Counted from the stretch's first letter, positions 1 to 8,565 are shown. The stretch: 64,000 nt of DNA from Planctomonas sp. JC2975 (GCF_012985205.1 NZ_JABEKS010000003.1:248001-312000), one strand, 5' to 3'. Notes: generated by a model not told the origin, from the sequence alone. Made by a program: numbers and translations.

Positions 1-148
1 GCTGGCATCCTGCAGTCGGATCGCCTGCCGGTGTCGCAGCGGATGCCGGCGCGGCGGACAACAGGCCGATTCCGGTCAGCGCGAGAGCCGAGGACGCGAG
101 GATGCTCACCCCCTTGAACGCGCGACGCGATGGCACGGTGCGACTCAT
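1..148 (-). CDS. N-terminus of a secreted protein (partial)
   Basis: Only the first 49 codons lie in the window; the gene continues past the left edge. The ATG at 148 is preceded by a good ribosome binding site (AAAGGAGAA). The product begins with a basic n-region (MSRTVPSRRAFKG), a hydrophobic stretch and an ASA-like cleavage site near residue 37, so it is a Sec-type signal peptide of an exported protein. Nothing of the mature domain is visible, so the function is unknown. A perfect 11-bp-arm palindrome lies 40 bp upstream and may control it. Confidence 0.75.
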   Translation of the reverse strand, partial: MSRTVPSRRAFKGVSILASSALALTGIGLLSAAPASAATPAGDPTAGCQ

Positions 149-187
149 GCTGGTTCTCCTTTGAACATTCGCCGACGTCAGCAGAAG

Positions 188-211
188 CTGTTACTGACTT
201 GTCAGTAACAG
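188..211. promoter_or_regulatory. TetR-type palindromic operator
   Basis: The arms CTGTTACTGAC (188-198) and GTCAGTAACAG (201-211) are exact inverted complements around a central TT. Size and symmetry are typical of TetR-family operators. It sits 40 bp upstream of the secreted-protein start codon at 148 and beyond the epoxide hydrolase terminator, so it most likely controls the leftward gene. The matching regulator is not evident in this window. Confidence 0.6.
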
Positions 212-269
212 TGGCACGGAGTCGCGGTGCGCGCCACTCTTGTGCGCGACCCTTGCGCGCGACCGACGG

Positions 270-304
270 CGGATCCCCCGAGGCCGCAGCCGTCGGGGGA
301 TCCG
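270..304 (-). terminator. Stem-loop terminator after the epoxide hydrolase gene
   Basis: GGATCCCCCGA (271-281) and TCGGGGGATCC (293-303) form an 11-bp stem, extended by one C-G pair, with an 11-nt loop. It lies 20 bp past the stop codon of the leftward epoxide hydrolase gene. No clear U-tract follows, which is common in GC-rich actinobacteria. Confidence 0.6.
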
Positions 305-324
305 GTTCTGCGCAGCGCTCGCTG

Positions 325-1467
325 TCAGCCCTCCCGCGGCGCGCCGAAGAACGCCCGGATGTCGTCCGCCAGAAGCGCAGGACGCTCCAGCGCCGCGAAG
401 TGGCCGCCCTCCTCCACACGACTCCAGTGCACGATGTTGTCGTTGTCGCGCTCGGCGAACACCCGGATCGTCTGGAAGTCGTCCTTGAAGACCGCGACGC
501 CGGTGCGAGCGTGGTTGATCTGCGGTTCCGTCTGGGCCTGCGCATTGTCGAAGTAGCTGCGGCTCATGCCGCTCGCGGCGTTGGCGAACCAGTTCACGCT
601 GACCTCGAGCAGGATCTTCTCCAGCGGTACGAGAGACGTGCCGTTGCCGAAGCTGTTGAACAGCTCGCTGTAGGCGAGGAGGCCGATCGGGGAATCGCTG
701 AGCCCGACCGAGACGGTCTGCGGACGTGAGGCGTTCATCGTGTTGTATCCACCGACGGACTGGAACCACTGCATGTGCTCGAGGCCGGCGTAGTCGGCCG
801 GTTCGAGCCGCTCGAACTCCGAGGGGTCACCGGAGGGGAACGAGAACAGCTGCAGCACGTGCAGGCCGAGGAATCCGTCGGGGCTCAGGAGTCCCAGCTC
901 CCTGGCGACCATGGCACCGTTGTCCGACCCGTGGATGCCGTAGCTGTCGTATCCGAGTCCGCGCATGAGTGCGTCGTACACCTTCGCGACCCTGGCCGTC
1001 GTCCAGCCGCCCTCGACGACCGGCTGCGAGAAGCCGTAGCCGGGCGCATCGGGGATGACGACGTCGAAGGCATCCTCGGCTCGGCCGCCGTGCGCCTCCG
1101 GGTCGACGAGCAGGTCGATCAGGTCGAGGTAGTCGACGGACGATCCCGGATACGTGTGCGCCAGCAGCAGCGGCGTCGCGCCCTGGTGAGCTGAGCGCAC
1201 GTGAATGAAGTGGATGTCCTGGCCGTCGACCTCCGCGACGAAGTGCGGGAAGGCGTTGATCCGAGCCTCCGCCGCCCGCCAGTCGAACGCACGCCACACC
1301 TCGGTCGCCTCCCGGAGATACGAGTTCGGGGTTCCGGCGCTCCAGTCGTCGGCTGGTGCCGGCTGCGGAAGTCGGGTGCGGGCGAGGCGCTCCTGCAGAT
1401 CGGTGAGCTCCGCATCGCTGACGGAGACGGTGAAGGGACGGATCTCGAGACGTGTCGTGGTGGTCAT
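325..1467 (-). CDS. Epoxide hydrolase (EHN-type alpha/beta hydrolase)
   Basis: 380 aa, the normal length for microsomal-type bacterial epoxide hydrolases, which open epoxides to vicinal diols through a covalent aspartyl ester. The N-terminal EHN region (about residues 5-110, RPFTVSVSDAELTDLQERL) is followed by the hydrolase fold. The nucleophile is Asp182 in HGSDNGAM; the oxyanion motif is HTYPG near residue 104 (HGWPG is usual); the catalytic histidine lies in EEGGHFAALE near the C-terminus. The acid is probably in VFAERD. It is divergent from a WYL regulator across a 66-bp region with an inverted repeat, so that regulator may control it. Substrate unknown. Confidence 0.85.
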   Translation of the reverse strand: MTTTTRLEIRPFTVSVSDAELTDLQERLARTRLPQPAPADDWSAGTPNSYLREATEVWRAFDWRAAEARINAFPHFVAEVDGQDIHFIHVRSAHQGATPLLLAHTYPGSSVDYLDLIDLLVDPEAHGGRAEDAFDVVIPDAPGYGFSQPVVEGGWTTARVAKVYDALMRGLGYDSYGIHGSDNGAMVARELGLLSPDGFLGLHVLQLFSFPSGDPSEFERLEPADYAGLEHMQWFQSVGGYNTMNASRPQTVSVGLSDSPIGLLAYSELFNSFGNGTSLVPLEKILLEVSVNWFANAASGMSRSYFDNAQAQTEPQINHARTGVAVFKDDFQTIRVFAERDNDNIVHWSRVEEGGHFAALERPALLADDIRAFFGAPREG

Positions 1468-1486
1468 GTCTTCAACGTTACGAACG

Positions 1487-1511
1487 TATTAGGTTGATTT
1501 CGTTCCTAATA
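1487..1511. promoter_or_regulatory. Inverted repeat in the epoxide hydrolase/WYL divergent promoter
   Basis: TATTAGG (1487-1493) and CCTAATA (1505-1511) are inverted complements 11 bp apart; GAACG and CGTTC adjoin them. It is AT-rich against a GC-rich background and centred between the two divergent start codons, as expected for the binding site of the adjacent regulator. Confidence 0.45.
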
Positions 1512-1533
1512 ATCACGCCTCTGAAAGGTGGCC

Positions 1534-2508
1534 ATGTCCAGTCCCTCCGCCCGCCTTCTCGCGCTTCTCTCGCTTCTGCAGACCGGCTCGGCGCGAACGG
1601 GCACCGAGCTGGCCGCGCGCCTGGGGGTCAGTGGACGGACGGTGCGCACAGACATCGAGCGCCTGCGCGAACTCGGGTACCCCGTTGATGCCACCCGTGG
1701 CCCTGTCGGCGGGTACCGGCTCGGAGCCGGCGGGCGTCTGCCCCCGCTGCTGCTGGACGACGAAGAGGCGGTCGCCGTCACCGTCGGACTGCAGGTCGCG
1801 GCGGGAGTGACGGGGATCGCGGAGGCCGGCGCCCGTGCCCGCGCCAAGATCGAGCAGGTGCTGCCGACTCGACTGCGGCCGATGGTCCAGGCGCTCGGTT
1901 CCACCATCGACCGGGGCCAGGAGAACATCGACACCGATGCGCCGGATCCCGAAGTCGACGCGGCCGTCCTCGGAGCCGTCGCGGCGGCGATCCGCGATGT
2001 CGAGTGGCTGCGATTCGACTATCAGGAGACCGCTCGGCTGGTCGAGCCGTACCGTCTGCTCAGCTGGCAGCGGCGCTGGCATCTCGTTGCGCGCGATCCG
2101 GAGCTCGGCGAATGGGCGACGTATCGGGTGGACTGGATGTCGCTGCGGATGCCCACCCGGCGCCGGTTCGAACCGCACCCGCTCCCCGGCGGCGACTACA
2201 CAGCGTTCGCGATGCGCACGATCGCCGCCAGCGGATGGGCCGTGCACGCTCGCCTCCGGATCGCTGCCGCCGCCGAGTCCGTGCTCGACCGCATCAATCC
2301 GACGGTCGGCGTGGTCGAACCGATCGACGAGGAGACGTGCGTGCTCGTGACGGGAGCCGACAGCCTGGACACGGTCGCCGCGTATATCGGCATGCTGATG
2401 ATGGACTTCACGGTGGAGTCCCCCGCCGAGCTCGTGCCCAGGCTGCGGCTGCTCTCCGAGCGCTACGCCCGCGCGGTCGCGGGATCCGTCGACGCGAACG
2501 GATCCTGA
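1534..2508 (+). CDS. WYL-domain transcriptional regulator (YafY type)
   Basis: 324 aa from the ATG at 1534, chosen over the GTG at 1528 because AAAGG lies 5 bp before it. The N-terminus is a DeoR/HTH_11-like winged helix (ELAARLGVSGRTVRTDIERL, near residues 25-45), followed by the VGGYRLGAGG wing. The middle and C-terminus form the WYL domain (VEPYRLLSWQRRWHLVARD, with WHL in place of WYL) and a WCX-like end. These proteins bind DNA in response to small ligands or nucleotides. Divergent from the epoxide hydrolase gene, its likely target. Confidence 0.85.
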   Translation: MSSPSARLLALLSLLQTGSARTGTELAARLGVSGRTVRTDIERLRELGYPVDATRGPVGGYRLGAGGRLPPLLLDDEEAVAVTVGLQVAAGVTGIAEAGARARAKIEQVLPTRLRPMVQALGSTIDRGQENIDTDAPDPEVDAAVLGAVAAAIRDVEWLRFDYQETARLVEPYRLLSWQRRWHLVARDPELGEWATYRVDWMSLRMPTRRRFEPHPLPGGDYTAFAMRTIAASGWAVHARLRIAAAAESVLDRINPTVGVVEPIDEETCVLVTGADSLDTVAAYIGMLMMDFTVESPAELVPRLRLLSERYARAVAGSVDANGS

Positions 2509-2581
2509 AGAAGGCCGGTCGCCCGCTGAACCGACGGAGTGCCGTCAGCAACGACCGCGGCCCGGACCGTCGCGATCGCGG

Positions 2582-2968
2582 TCAGTCGAACCAGTCGTCG
2601 TCGACGCTCGCCGACCATTCTCGGAACGCCGTCAGCGTCTCGATGCGGCGAGGGATGTTGTGGGCGACGGCATCCAGGAGAGTGGAGTAGTCCCCCGATG
2701 CGGTGGGCGACTCGAGGATGATCGACAGCCGTCCGGGGGATTCGAACTCGATGTCCGTCGCGATCCGGGCGAGCTCGTCCGCATCGCCGGCCTGCGGATG
2801 CTCCGCGGGCGTTCTGGAGACGTCCTGCAGGCGCAGGAACAGCGCCCGCCGATCGTCAGCGCTCAGCCTTCGGAACGCCGCCACGTGAGCCTCGAGGATC
2901 TGCTCGCGCGAGCCTGTGGTGAGCAGGTACCCGTAGAGGTCGGTCCTGCGGTCGTTGGTCGAGGTCAT
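2582..2968 (-). CDS. Hypothetical protein, 128 aa
   Basis: The start is the ATG at 2968, behind GAAGGA; a longer frame to 3289 looks non-coding (Arg/Cys/Ser-rich translation). The product is soluble and acidic at its end (SASVDDDWFD), with no signal or membrane segment. A helical central part reads like a small globular protein (EQILEAHVAAFRRLSADDRR). I do not recognise the family. It is convergent with the WYL regulator gene (73 bp between stops) and lies downstream of a terminator from the next gene, so it is probably transcribed alone. Confidence 0.65.
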   Translation of the reverse strand: MTSTNDRRTDLYGYLLTTGSREQILEAHVAAFRRLSADDRRALFLRLQDVSRTPAEHPQAGDADELARIATDIEFESPGRLSIILESPTASGDYSTLLDAVAHNIPRRIETLTAFREWSASVDDDWFD

Positions 2969-3075
2969 CGGTACGTCCTTCGCCTGGTCTGTCGGGCGCG
3001 TTCTGCACCCGCATGACCAGTCTTCGCGCTCGCCGGCAGATCCGCAGGCGTAGGAGGTCAGACCAGTCGAAGTAC

Positions 3076-3113
3076 ACGGGACGAGGCCCAGGGAGTCCCT
3101 GGTCTCGTCCCGT
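3076..3113 (-). terminator. Strong stem-loop terminator after the lamin-tail protein gene
   Basis: ACGGGACGAG (3076-3085) pairs with CTCGTCCCGT (3104-3113), and the inner bases CCCAGGGA/TCCCTGG also pair, giving a long near-continuous hairpin. It is 34 bp past the stop of the leftward gene at 3147. Confidence 0.75.
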
Positions 3114-3146
3114 GCCGGGCCGGGCGAGCCCGAAACCCTCAGGCGA

Positions 3147-5810
3147 CTACGCGCGACGCTTGCGTGCGAGGCGGCGAGTGGCGAGCGCCCCGACACCGAG
3201 GAGCAGCAGGGCGGCGCTGCCGAGCAGCATCGGCAGCGGATCGGATCCCGTCGACGCGAGGGATCCGGACGCATCCGCCGATCCCGCACCGCCGGCGGCC
3301 GGATCCTCGACCGTCAGGGGCGCCGACGCGAGGACGGTGTTCGGATCCGCGGCATCGGCGATCGTGATGGTGTGCGCGCCGGGCGCCGTGTCCGCAGGGA
3401 TCGTCCCGGTGAGGCTGAGGGATCCGTCGGTTCCCGCGGACCCGCTGGCGAGCTCGACGGGCGTCGAGTGCAGCGTCACCGTGTACGTCGTCCCTGCGGC
3501 GAGCCCGCTCGCGGTGACGGTGATCGGGTCACCCGGCTTCACCGAGGACGAGCCGATGTTCAGTGCGACGCCGCTGCCGGAGCCGCCCGGCGTGGTGCCC
3601 AGGTCGACGGAAAGCGTGCCCGCCCAGAGCGAGTGGCCGAAGCGGTTGCCGTCATCCGTCCACAGCACCTGGCGCTGTCCGTCGACCGCAGTGGACGCCG
3701 GTGCGACGGCGAAGCCCTCGAGGTTGTAGTTCGGCAGGCCGGCCGGGCGGGCGTAGGTGTGCTCGACGCCGAAGTGGCCGTCGCTGCCGATGCCCAGGAA
3801 AGTGGTCGCGTTGCCGCACGTGTTGTCGCAGTGCGCCCAGATTCCGCCGAGGTCGGCGTCGAACGAGTCGTCCATCACTCCGACGAGCCCGCTGTCGATG
3901 TCGGCGACGCGCGTGTAGGAGTGGTCGGTGTTCAGCACGTAGGCGTGCAGGTGGCCGGTCTTCTCGATGGCGCCGAAGAAGAGTCCCGCTGCAGCCTTGT
4001 GCGGGTAGTCGGCCGGGTTGTAGAGCGTGCCGGCGTCCGTGCGGAAGCCCTGTGCGGTGAGGTAGCTGTCCGGAACGAACGCGACGCCCTCGAAGCCCAG
4101 GTTGGAGTCGGCGGAGTCGGTCGGGGCATAACCCAGGTCATCCGTCAGCACCCACTGGTCCGTCGCGGAGATCGTGGTCGCCGAGGTGGTGGGGTCGAAG
4201 CGAAGGATCGAGTCCAGCGGCACGCTCGACGCGTTGTTGTCGCGCTCGGTCGTAATGTACAGCGCACCGTCGGGGCCGACCGTGATGCCCTCGGAGTCGG
4301 GTGCGCCGGATCCGTTCGGGAAGCGGATGTCCTTGCCATCCGCCCAGCCGTTCGCGGTGTCCTTCACCCAGGTGCCGTTCTCGTTCAGCAGACGCCACAC
4401 GTGGCTCTTGTTCTTCACGGCGTACAGCACGTTCGCATTGGACGGATCGAAGGCGAGGCCGCTGAGGTCCTGTCCGGATTCGCTGGTCACCCACGAGCAC
4501 TGGGCGTCGATCGTTGCGGGGGTGGCGCTGCCCGGCCAGGTCGTGGCATCCGCCGGGACCGTACCGGGGTCGTCGCCGGAGTTCTCGGTCTGGCACGGCG
4601 CCTCTGGCGCGGTGCCGCTGGTCAGCGGCGGCACGCCTGTGGCGCAGGCGGCGGCGTTCGAGGCGCCGAAGCTCGCGGCCGTCACCTCGAGGTAGGTGCT
4701 TCCGCCGTCGGGGCAGCGGGCCAGCGACTTGTACGCGTGATCCGTGTTGACCGTCTCGTCGACGCCGGCCTGGCCGGCCGTCCACTCGACCGAGTCGACG
4801 AGCGTGCCATCCGGCGTGTAGATCTTGACGGCGTCGCCACCGCTGGACAGGCCCTTGGTGGACTGGAACACGCCGTAGCCGCCTGCGGGGATCGTCGTCG
4901 AGAGCACGCCGTTCACATACAGACCGCCGGAGAAGTCCGTCGCGGCGCTGGCCGCGCCGCTGTCGATCTGCTTCCAGCCGGCGAGGCTCACGTCGTGCGT
5001 GCCCTTGTTGTACAGCTCGACGCCGTCGGAGAGTGTGGGCAGCGGGGCGAAGCCGATGCTGTCGTTGTCGGAGGTCACCTCGTTGATGACGATGTCGGCC
5101 CAGTTCGGATCCGTCGCCGGAGGAGTGTCTCCCCCGCCGCCGCTGATCGGAGTGCGCACGGACGACGCGTCCGCGATGCCGAGGCTCGACGTGCCGGGAG
5201 AGCCGATGGATCCTGTCACGCTGGTCCAGCTCTCCTGCTCGTCACCGACGGTGGAGAACGTCCAGCCCGTGGTGTCCGCCTTCGCGCCGACGTGCGCGGC
5301 GTCGACCCACGCGGACTGGCCCTTGCCGCCCGAAAGGAATCCGGAGGCGTACGAGACGGAGTCGACGGTGTTGCCATCCGTATCGAAGAGGTACATCGTC
5401 TTCGGGCCCTTGTTCAGCGTGGTGCTGCCGTCGTTCACCACCTTGACCGAGTCCTTGAGGCCCCAGTCGGCGCGGAACTCGGTGGGAGTGACATCCGTGA
5501 TGATCGCTGACTCTCCGGCGGACAGCGTGCCGAGCCCGGACAGCGAGACGGTGCCGGGCGCGGCGGCCGTGCCGTACGACCATCCGCTCACATCGACGGC
5601 GGATGCGCCGACGTTCGTGACCTCGACGTACTCGCCGTCACCCCCTACGCTCGACCCGCTGATCAGCCCGCCGTAGGCGAACTCCGTGATCGCGACGCTC
5701 GGGGCGGCCGGACTCGCGGATGCTGTTGCCGGAACGGCCACGAGGCCGGCGACAGCGAGAACCAGGGCAGACGCGGTGACGACCGCGGGACGGGTAGCAG
5801 CAAGACGCAC
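3147..5810 (-). CDS. Secreted, sortase-anchored lamin-tail/propeller protein
   Basis: 887 aa. Order of parts: signal peptide (about 1-32, ending ASASP); lamin-tail domain 1 (about 38-150, GEYVEVTNVGASAVDVSGW); lamin-tail domain 2 (about 235-345, DGVELYNKGTHDVSLAGW); a beta-propeller-like region (about 430-740) with YAVKNKSHVWRL and SEGITVGPDGALYITTE motifs; an Ig-like segment (about 745-830); and a sorting signal with LASTG at 851-855, a hydrophobic span and a basic tail (RRLARKRRA). LAXTG is the class E sortase motif of actinobacteria, so the protein should be linked to the wall. The propeller resembles phytase-like or strictosidine-synthase-like domains; substrate unknown. Start is GTG with a weak binding site; monocistronic. 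Confidence 0.8.
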   Translation of the reverse strand: MRLAATRPAVVTASALVLAVAGLVAVPATASASPAAPSVAITEFAYGGLISGSSVGGDGEYVEVTNVGASAVDVSGWSYGTAAAPGTVSLSGLGTLSAGESAIITDVTPTEFRADWGLKDSVKVVNDGSTTLNKGPKTMYLFDTDGNTVDSVSYASGFLSGGKGQSAWVDAAHVGAKADTTGWTFSTVGDEQESWTSVTGSIGSPGTSSLGIADASSVRTPISGGGGDTPPATDPNWADIVINEVTSDNDSIGFAPLPTLSDGVELYNKGTHDVSLAGWKQIDSGAASAATDFSGGLYVNGVLSTTIPAGGYGVFQSTKGLSSGGDAVKIYTPDGTLVDSVEWTAGQAGVDETVNTDHAYKSLARCPDGGSTYLEVTAASFGASNAAACATGVPPLTSGTAPEAPCQTENSGDDPGTVPADATTWPGSATPATIDAQCSWVTSESGQDLSGLAFDPSNANVLYAVKNKSHVWRLLNENGTWVKDTANGWADGKDIRFPNGSGAPDSEGITVGPDGALYITTERDNNASSVPLDSILRFDPTTSATTISATDQWVLTDDLGYAPTDSADSNLGFEGVAFVPDSYLTAQGFRTDAGTLYNPADYPHKAAAGLFFGAIEKTGHLHAYVLNTDHSYTRVADIDSGLVGVMDDSFDADLGGIWAHCDNTCGNATTFLGIGSDGHFGVEHTYARPAGLPNYNLEGFAVAPASTAVDGQRQVLWTDDGNRFGHSLWAGTLSVDLGTTPGGSGSGVALNIGSSSVKPGDPITVTASGLAAGTTYTVTLHSTPVELASGSAGTDGSLSLTGTIPADTAPGAHTITIADAADPNTVLASAPLTVEDPAAGGAGSADASGSLASTGSDPLPMLLGSAALLLLGVGALATRRLARKRRA

Positions 5811-5961
5811 GGGCTACACCGTCCTGGAGGCCGTGGAACGGGAGGTGAACGTCGGGTAGCCGAAGGGGCAATTATGAGGGGTGCTCGTTTAGCGGGCGCC
5901 CCGTTCAGCCCACCGACAACCGCTGTGCGCTCGACCGGCCCACCCGCAGCACCGGACGCCG

Positions 5962-6183
5962 TCAGGCGTTGTGCTTGGCGACGACCTCCGCGCGCGACGG
6001 ATCCTCGCTGGCGAAGACGCCGCCGTTGGCGACGCTGTCCGCGGTGATCTCCTGGAAGACGATGCGGACATCCTGGCGGCGCGCGCCGAGGATCTCGACG
6101 GCGCTCGCCGTGACGGCCTCGGCGAACTCCCGTCGCTGGTCGATCGTGCGGCCCTTCAGCAGCTCGACGGTGATGTTCGGCAT
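5962..6183 (-). CDS. 4-oxalocrotonate tautomerase family protein
   Basis: 73 aa, typical of small tautomerases that use the N-terminal proline freed by Met removal as general base. The sequence starts MPNITVELLKGRTIDQRR, with Pro1 and a conserved basic residue near position 11. AAGGAA precedes the ATG. The gene is 46 bp downstream of the FadR-type regulator gene and co-directional with it and the SDR gene, so it is probably the third gene of that operon. A keto-enol isomerisation step in a small organic-acid pathway is the likely role; the substrate cannot be told. Confidence 0.8.
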   Translation of the reverse strand: MPNITVELLKGRTIDQRREFAEAVTASAVEILGARRQDVRIVFQEITADSVANGGVFASEDPSRAEVVAKHNA

Positions 6184-6229
6184 GGCTTCCTTGCGGGAGA
6201 GGGGCTGATGAGACGGTACCCGGCGTCGA

Positions 6230-7015
6230 TCACTCGTCGATCGGAGCGGAGACGGAGGCACTCGAGCCGCCCATCCCCGGCGGGGACTCCACCATAGCAA
6301 CGCGGTGGGCTCGACCTTGCGGGGCTCTGGTCGACGCGCCCGGGTCGACGATCCGACGCATGAGTCTGGCGGCGCCGTCGCTGTCGCCGGCGGCTATCGC
6401 GTCGGCGACAGCGGAATGGAGTTCGACGCCGCTCGAGGCGACGCTCCACCGGAGATGGTCGTCAGGGACGCGCTCGCGAAGCGCCTCGTCGACGACACCG
6501 GCGAGCCTCGCCAGCATCGCGTTGCCCGCGAGCCTGAGGACCGTGCCGTGGAATCGACGGTCTGCCTCGAAGAATCCGTCCCGATCGCGAGCCGCCGTCG
6601 CCCCGGCCAGCGCCTGCGCCGTCGCCCGGAGTTCGGCGGTCTCTCTTGGCGTTGAATGCGCGGCAGCACGTGCGGCCGCCTCGAGCTCGACGACGAGCCG
6701 GAGGCCGAGGAGGTCGGCGAGCTGCGCTTCGCGGTCCGGCGACTCCAGACGCCACCGGATCACCTGCGGATCCAGCAGATCCCATTCATCCCTGGGGCGT
6801 ACGCGGAGCCCGACCCGACGTCCAGCAGTGAGCATCCCGAGCGAGACCAGCACCCTGGTCGCCTCGCGGACCACGGATCGTGACGCCCCGGTACGTTCGA
6901 CGATGCGATCGACGGTGTCGTCACTGCCCGGCGGCACGTCACCGCCCACGATCGCAAGGCCGAGACCGTCCAGCACACGCCGGAATGCCGCACCGTCGGA
7001 GACCGCCACCGTCAC
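6230..7015 (-). CDS. FadR-subfamily GntR regulator
   Basis: 261 aa from a GTG at 7015 that overlaps the SDR stop as GTGA, so translation is coupled. A winged helix-turn-helix fills residues 1-75 (IVERTGASRSVVREATRVL) and is followed by an all-helical FCD ligand domain (about 85-230) with RFHGTVLRLAGN-type helices and probable metal/ligand His and Asp residues. FadR-type proteins bind short palindromes of the form T-GTA-TAC-A or similar; a perfect 19-bp palindrome with this spacing lies between the SDR genes at 7774. That makes this protein its most probable binder, controlling both directions. Confidence 0.85.
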   Translation of the reverse strand: MTVAVSDGAAFRRVLDGLGLAIVGGDVPPGSDDTVDRIVERTGASRSVVREATRVLVSLGMLTAGRRVGLRVRPRDEWDLLDPQVIRWRLESPDREAQLADLLGLRLVVELEAAARAAAHSTPRETAELRATAQALAGATAARDRDGFFEADRRFHGTVLRLAGNAMLARLAGVVDEALRERVPDDHLRWSVASSGVELHSAVADAIAAGDSDGAARLMRRIVDPGASTRAPQGRAHRVAMVESPPGMGGSSASVSAPIDE

Positions 7016-7743
7016 GCCTGCGAGAGAGGCGAGATCACCAGTTCGTCGAAGCGGACATGCGCTGGCGCGTCGAGAACGAACTGCACAGACCTCGCCACGT
7101 CGGCGGGCGCGAGCATGCGCTGCCGGGCTTCGACGTCGGGCACGTTCGGCCGATGATTCAAGAAGTCCGTGGCGACATCGCCCGGGCAGAGGTGGCAGGC
7201 CCGCACGCCGGCACCGGCCTCCTGTGCATTGAGAGTGCGCGCGAGTTCTGCCAGCCCCTTCTTGCTCGCGCTGTAGGCGACGCCTGCGATCGGGTTGAAC
7301 GCCCACGCCGAATAGGAGGAGATGACGACGACGACACCGGCCCGTTCGCGAAGCTGCGGTAGTGCTGCGTCGATGACCGCGGCCGGCCCGACCAAATTGG
7401 TCTGCAGAATCTCCTCGAACTCGGGCATGTTCTGATCCGACCAGTGCCGACGCGGACTGTTCAGGCCGGCGGCGAGCACGAGTCCGTCGACGCGTCCGAA
7501 GCAGTCGAGAACGAGATCGCGCGCGCGGGCGATGGCCGAACGGTCCCGCACGTCGAGCGGCGCCACCAGCGCTTCGCCGCCGGCCGCACGGATTTCGGCC
7601 GAAACCTCCTCGAGGGCTTCGAGCCGACGTCCGCTCAACGCGACACGCCAGCCGGCGGCCGCCGCGAGGCGCGCAGAAGCCGAACCGATTCCGGATCCCG
7701 CGCCGGTGATCCAGACGACCTTCTCCGAATTGCGCCGGCTCAT
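7012..7743 (-). CDS. Short-chain dehydrogenase/reductase
   Basis: 243 aa. NAD(P)-binding motif TGAGSGIG at residues 14-21, the usual Ser-Tyr-Lys set with ISSYSAW and YSASK (Tyr and Lys four apart) and a PGDVAT loop after strand 6. First gene of a leftward operon with the FadR regulator (overlapping by four bases) and a tautomerase. LVLAAGLN takes the place of the usual NNAG. A dehydrogenase for a hydroxy-acid or sugar-derived substrate is plausible from the neighbours; the exact reaction is not determinable. Confidence 0.85.
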   Translation of the reverse strand: MSRRNSEKVVWITGAGSGIGSASARLAAAAGWRVALSGRRLEALEEVSAEIRAAGGEALVAPLDVRDRSAIARARDLVLDCFGRVDGLVLAAGLNSPRRHWSDQNMPEFEEILQTNLVGPAAVIDAALPQLRERAGVVVVISSYSAWAFNPIAGVAYSASKKGLAELARTLNAQEAGAGVRACHLCPGDVATDFLNHRPNVPDVEARQRMLAPADVARSVQFVLDAPAHVRFDELVISPLSQA

Positions 7744-7773
7744 CGCGTCCTTTCCCTTGGTGATAGGGTCTCG

Positions 7774-7792
7774 CCAATAGTATGACTATTGG
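7774..7792. promoter_or_regulatory. FadR-type operator between divergent SDR genes
   Basis: CCAATAGT (7774-7781), ATG, ACTATTGG (7785-7792): a perfect 8-bp inverted repeat with a 3-bp spacer, the geometry of GntR/FadR operators. Its right edge runs into the GGAGG ribosome binding site of the rightward SDR gene, so bound repressor would cover the transcription start and leader. Confidence 0.75.
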
Positions 7793-7800
7793 AGGCGTCA

Positions 7801-8565
7801 ATGCTGCTCGATCTGTCAGACAAGGTGGTCGTCGTCTCGGGTGGTGGACGCGGTATCGGACGCACGATCGTCGACCGCTTCGTCAGCGAGAAGGCGAAGG
7901 TGGTCGCGATCGACATCGCCTACCCCGATGAGCTCGCGCCCGGCGTCGTTCAGCTCACCGCAGACATCACGGATCCCTCCGCCGTCAAAGCGGCCATCGA
8001 TCGCGTGCTCGAACTCCATGGGCGCGTCGACGTGCTGATCAACAACGCAGGCATCCTGATCGAGGGCCCCATCGAGACCTTCGATCCAGCGCATTGGAAG
8101 GCCACCTTCGACGTCAACGTGCTGGGAACCTTCTTGTTGAGTCAGGCGGTCATCCCCTCCATGAAGGCTGTCGGCGCTGGACGCATCATCAACGCTGCAT
8201 CCTTCGCTGCCATCGTGCCGAGCATCGGTTCGGCAGCGTATGCCGCGTCGAAAGCCGCCGTCGTCCAATTCACGAGAGTCCTGGCCGGCGAGCTCGGCCC
8301 GTGGAACATCACGGTGAACTGCTACGCGCCGGGAATGATCCCCACCGCGATGAACGGATTCGCCGACATGCCGGAAGGTGCGCAGGCACGACTGTTGGAC
8401 ACCCTCTCGTTGCGGCGCTGGGAGCGGGCGGACGACGTGGCAGATCTGCTCTGCTTCCTCGCGAGCGATGCCGCCGGATACATCACAGGGGCGCTGCACG
8501 ACGTCAGCGGAGGCAAGCTGGCGACGCAGATCCCGAGCCGGGCGTACGAGGGACTGTCGGACTGA
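7801..8565 (+). CDS. Short-chain dehydrogenase/reductase
   Basis: 254 aa from the ATG at 7801, six bases after GGAGG; an upstream TTG at 7789 falls inside the operator and is not used. SGGGRGIG is the cofactor motif, NNAG is intact, and the catalytic set is Ser in INAASFAA and YAASK. The C-terminus has GALHDVSGGK where FabG-like proteins have a glycine-rich end. Divergent from the SDR-FadR-tautomerase operon and sharing its operator, so it is likely part of the same catabolic pathway. Confidence 0.85.
   Translation: MLLDLSDKVVVVSGGGRGIGRTIVDRFVSEKAKVVAIDIAYPDELAPGVVQLTADITDPSAVKAAIDRVLELHGRVDVLINNAGILIEGPIETFDPAHWKATFDVNVLGTFLLSQAVIPSMKAVGAGRIINAASFAAIVPSIGSAAYAASKAAVVQFTRVLAGELGPWNITVNCYAPGMIPTAMNGFADMPEGAQARLLDTLSLRRWERADDVADLLCFLASDAAGYITGALHDVSGGKLATQIPSRAYEGLSD

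Noticed and set aside
3372-5510. 712-codon plus-strand frame
   Set aside because: It is antisense to the lamin-tail protein, Arg/Val/Gly-rich and without domains; a shadow frame of GC-rich coding DNA.
7016-7801. Long minus frame joined in front of the FadR gene
   Set aside because: It is a different frame of the SDR gene; FadR begins at the GTG overlapping the SDR stop.
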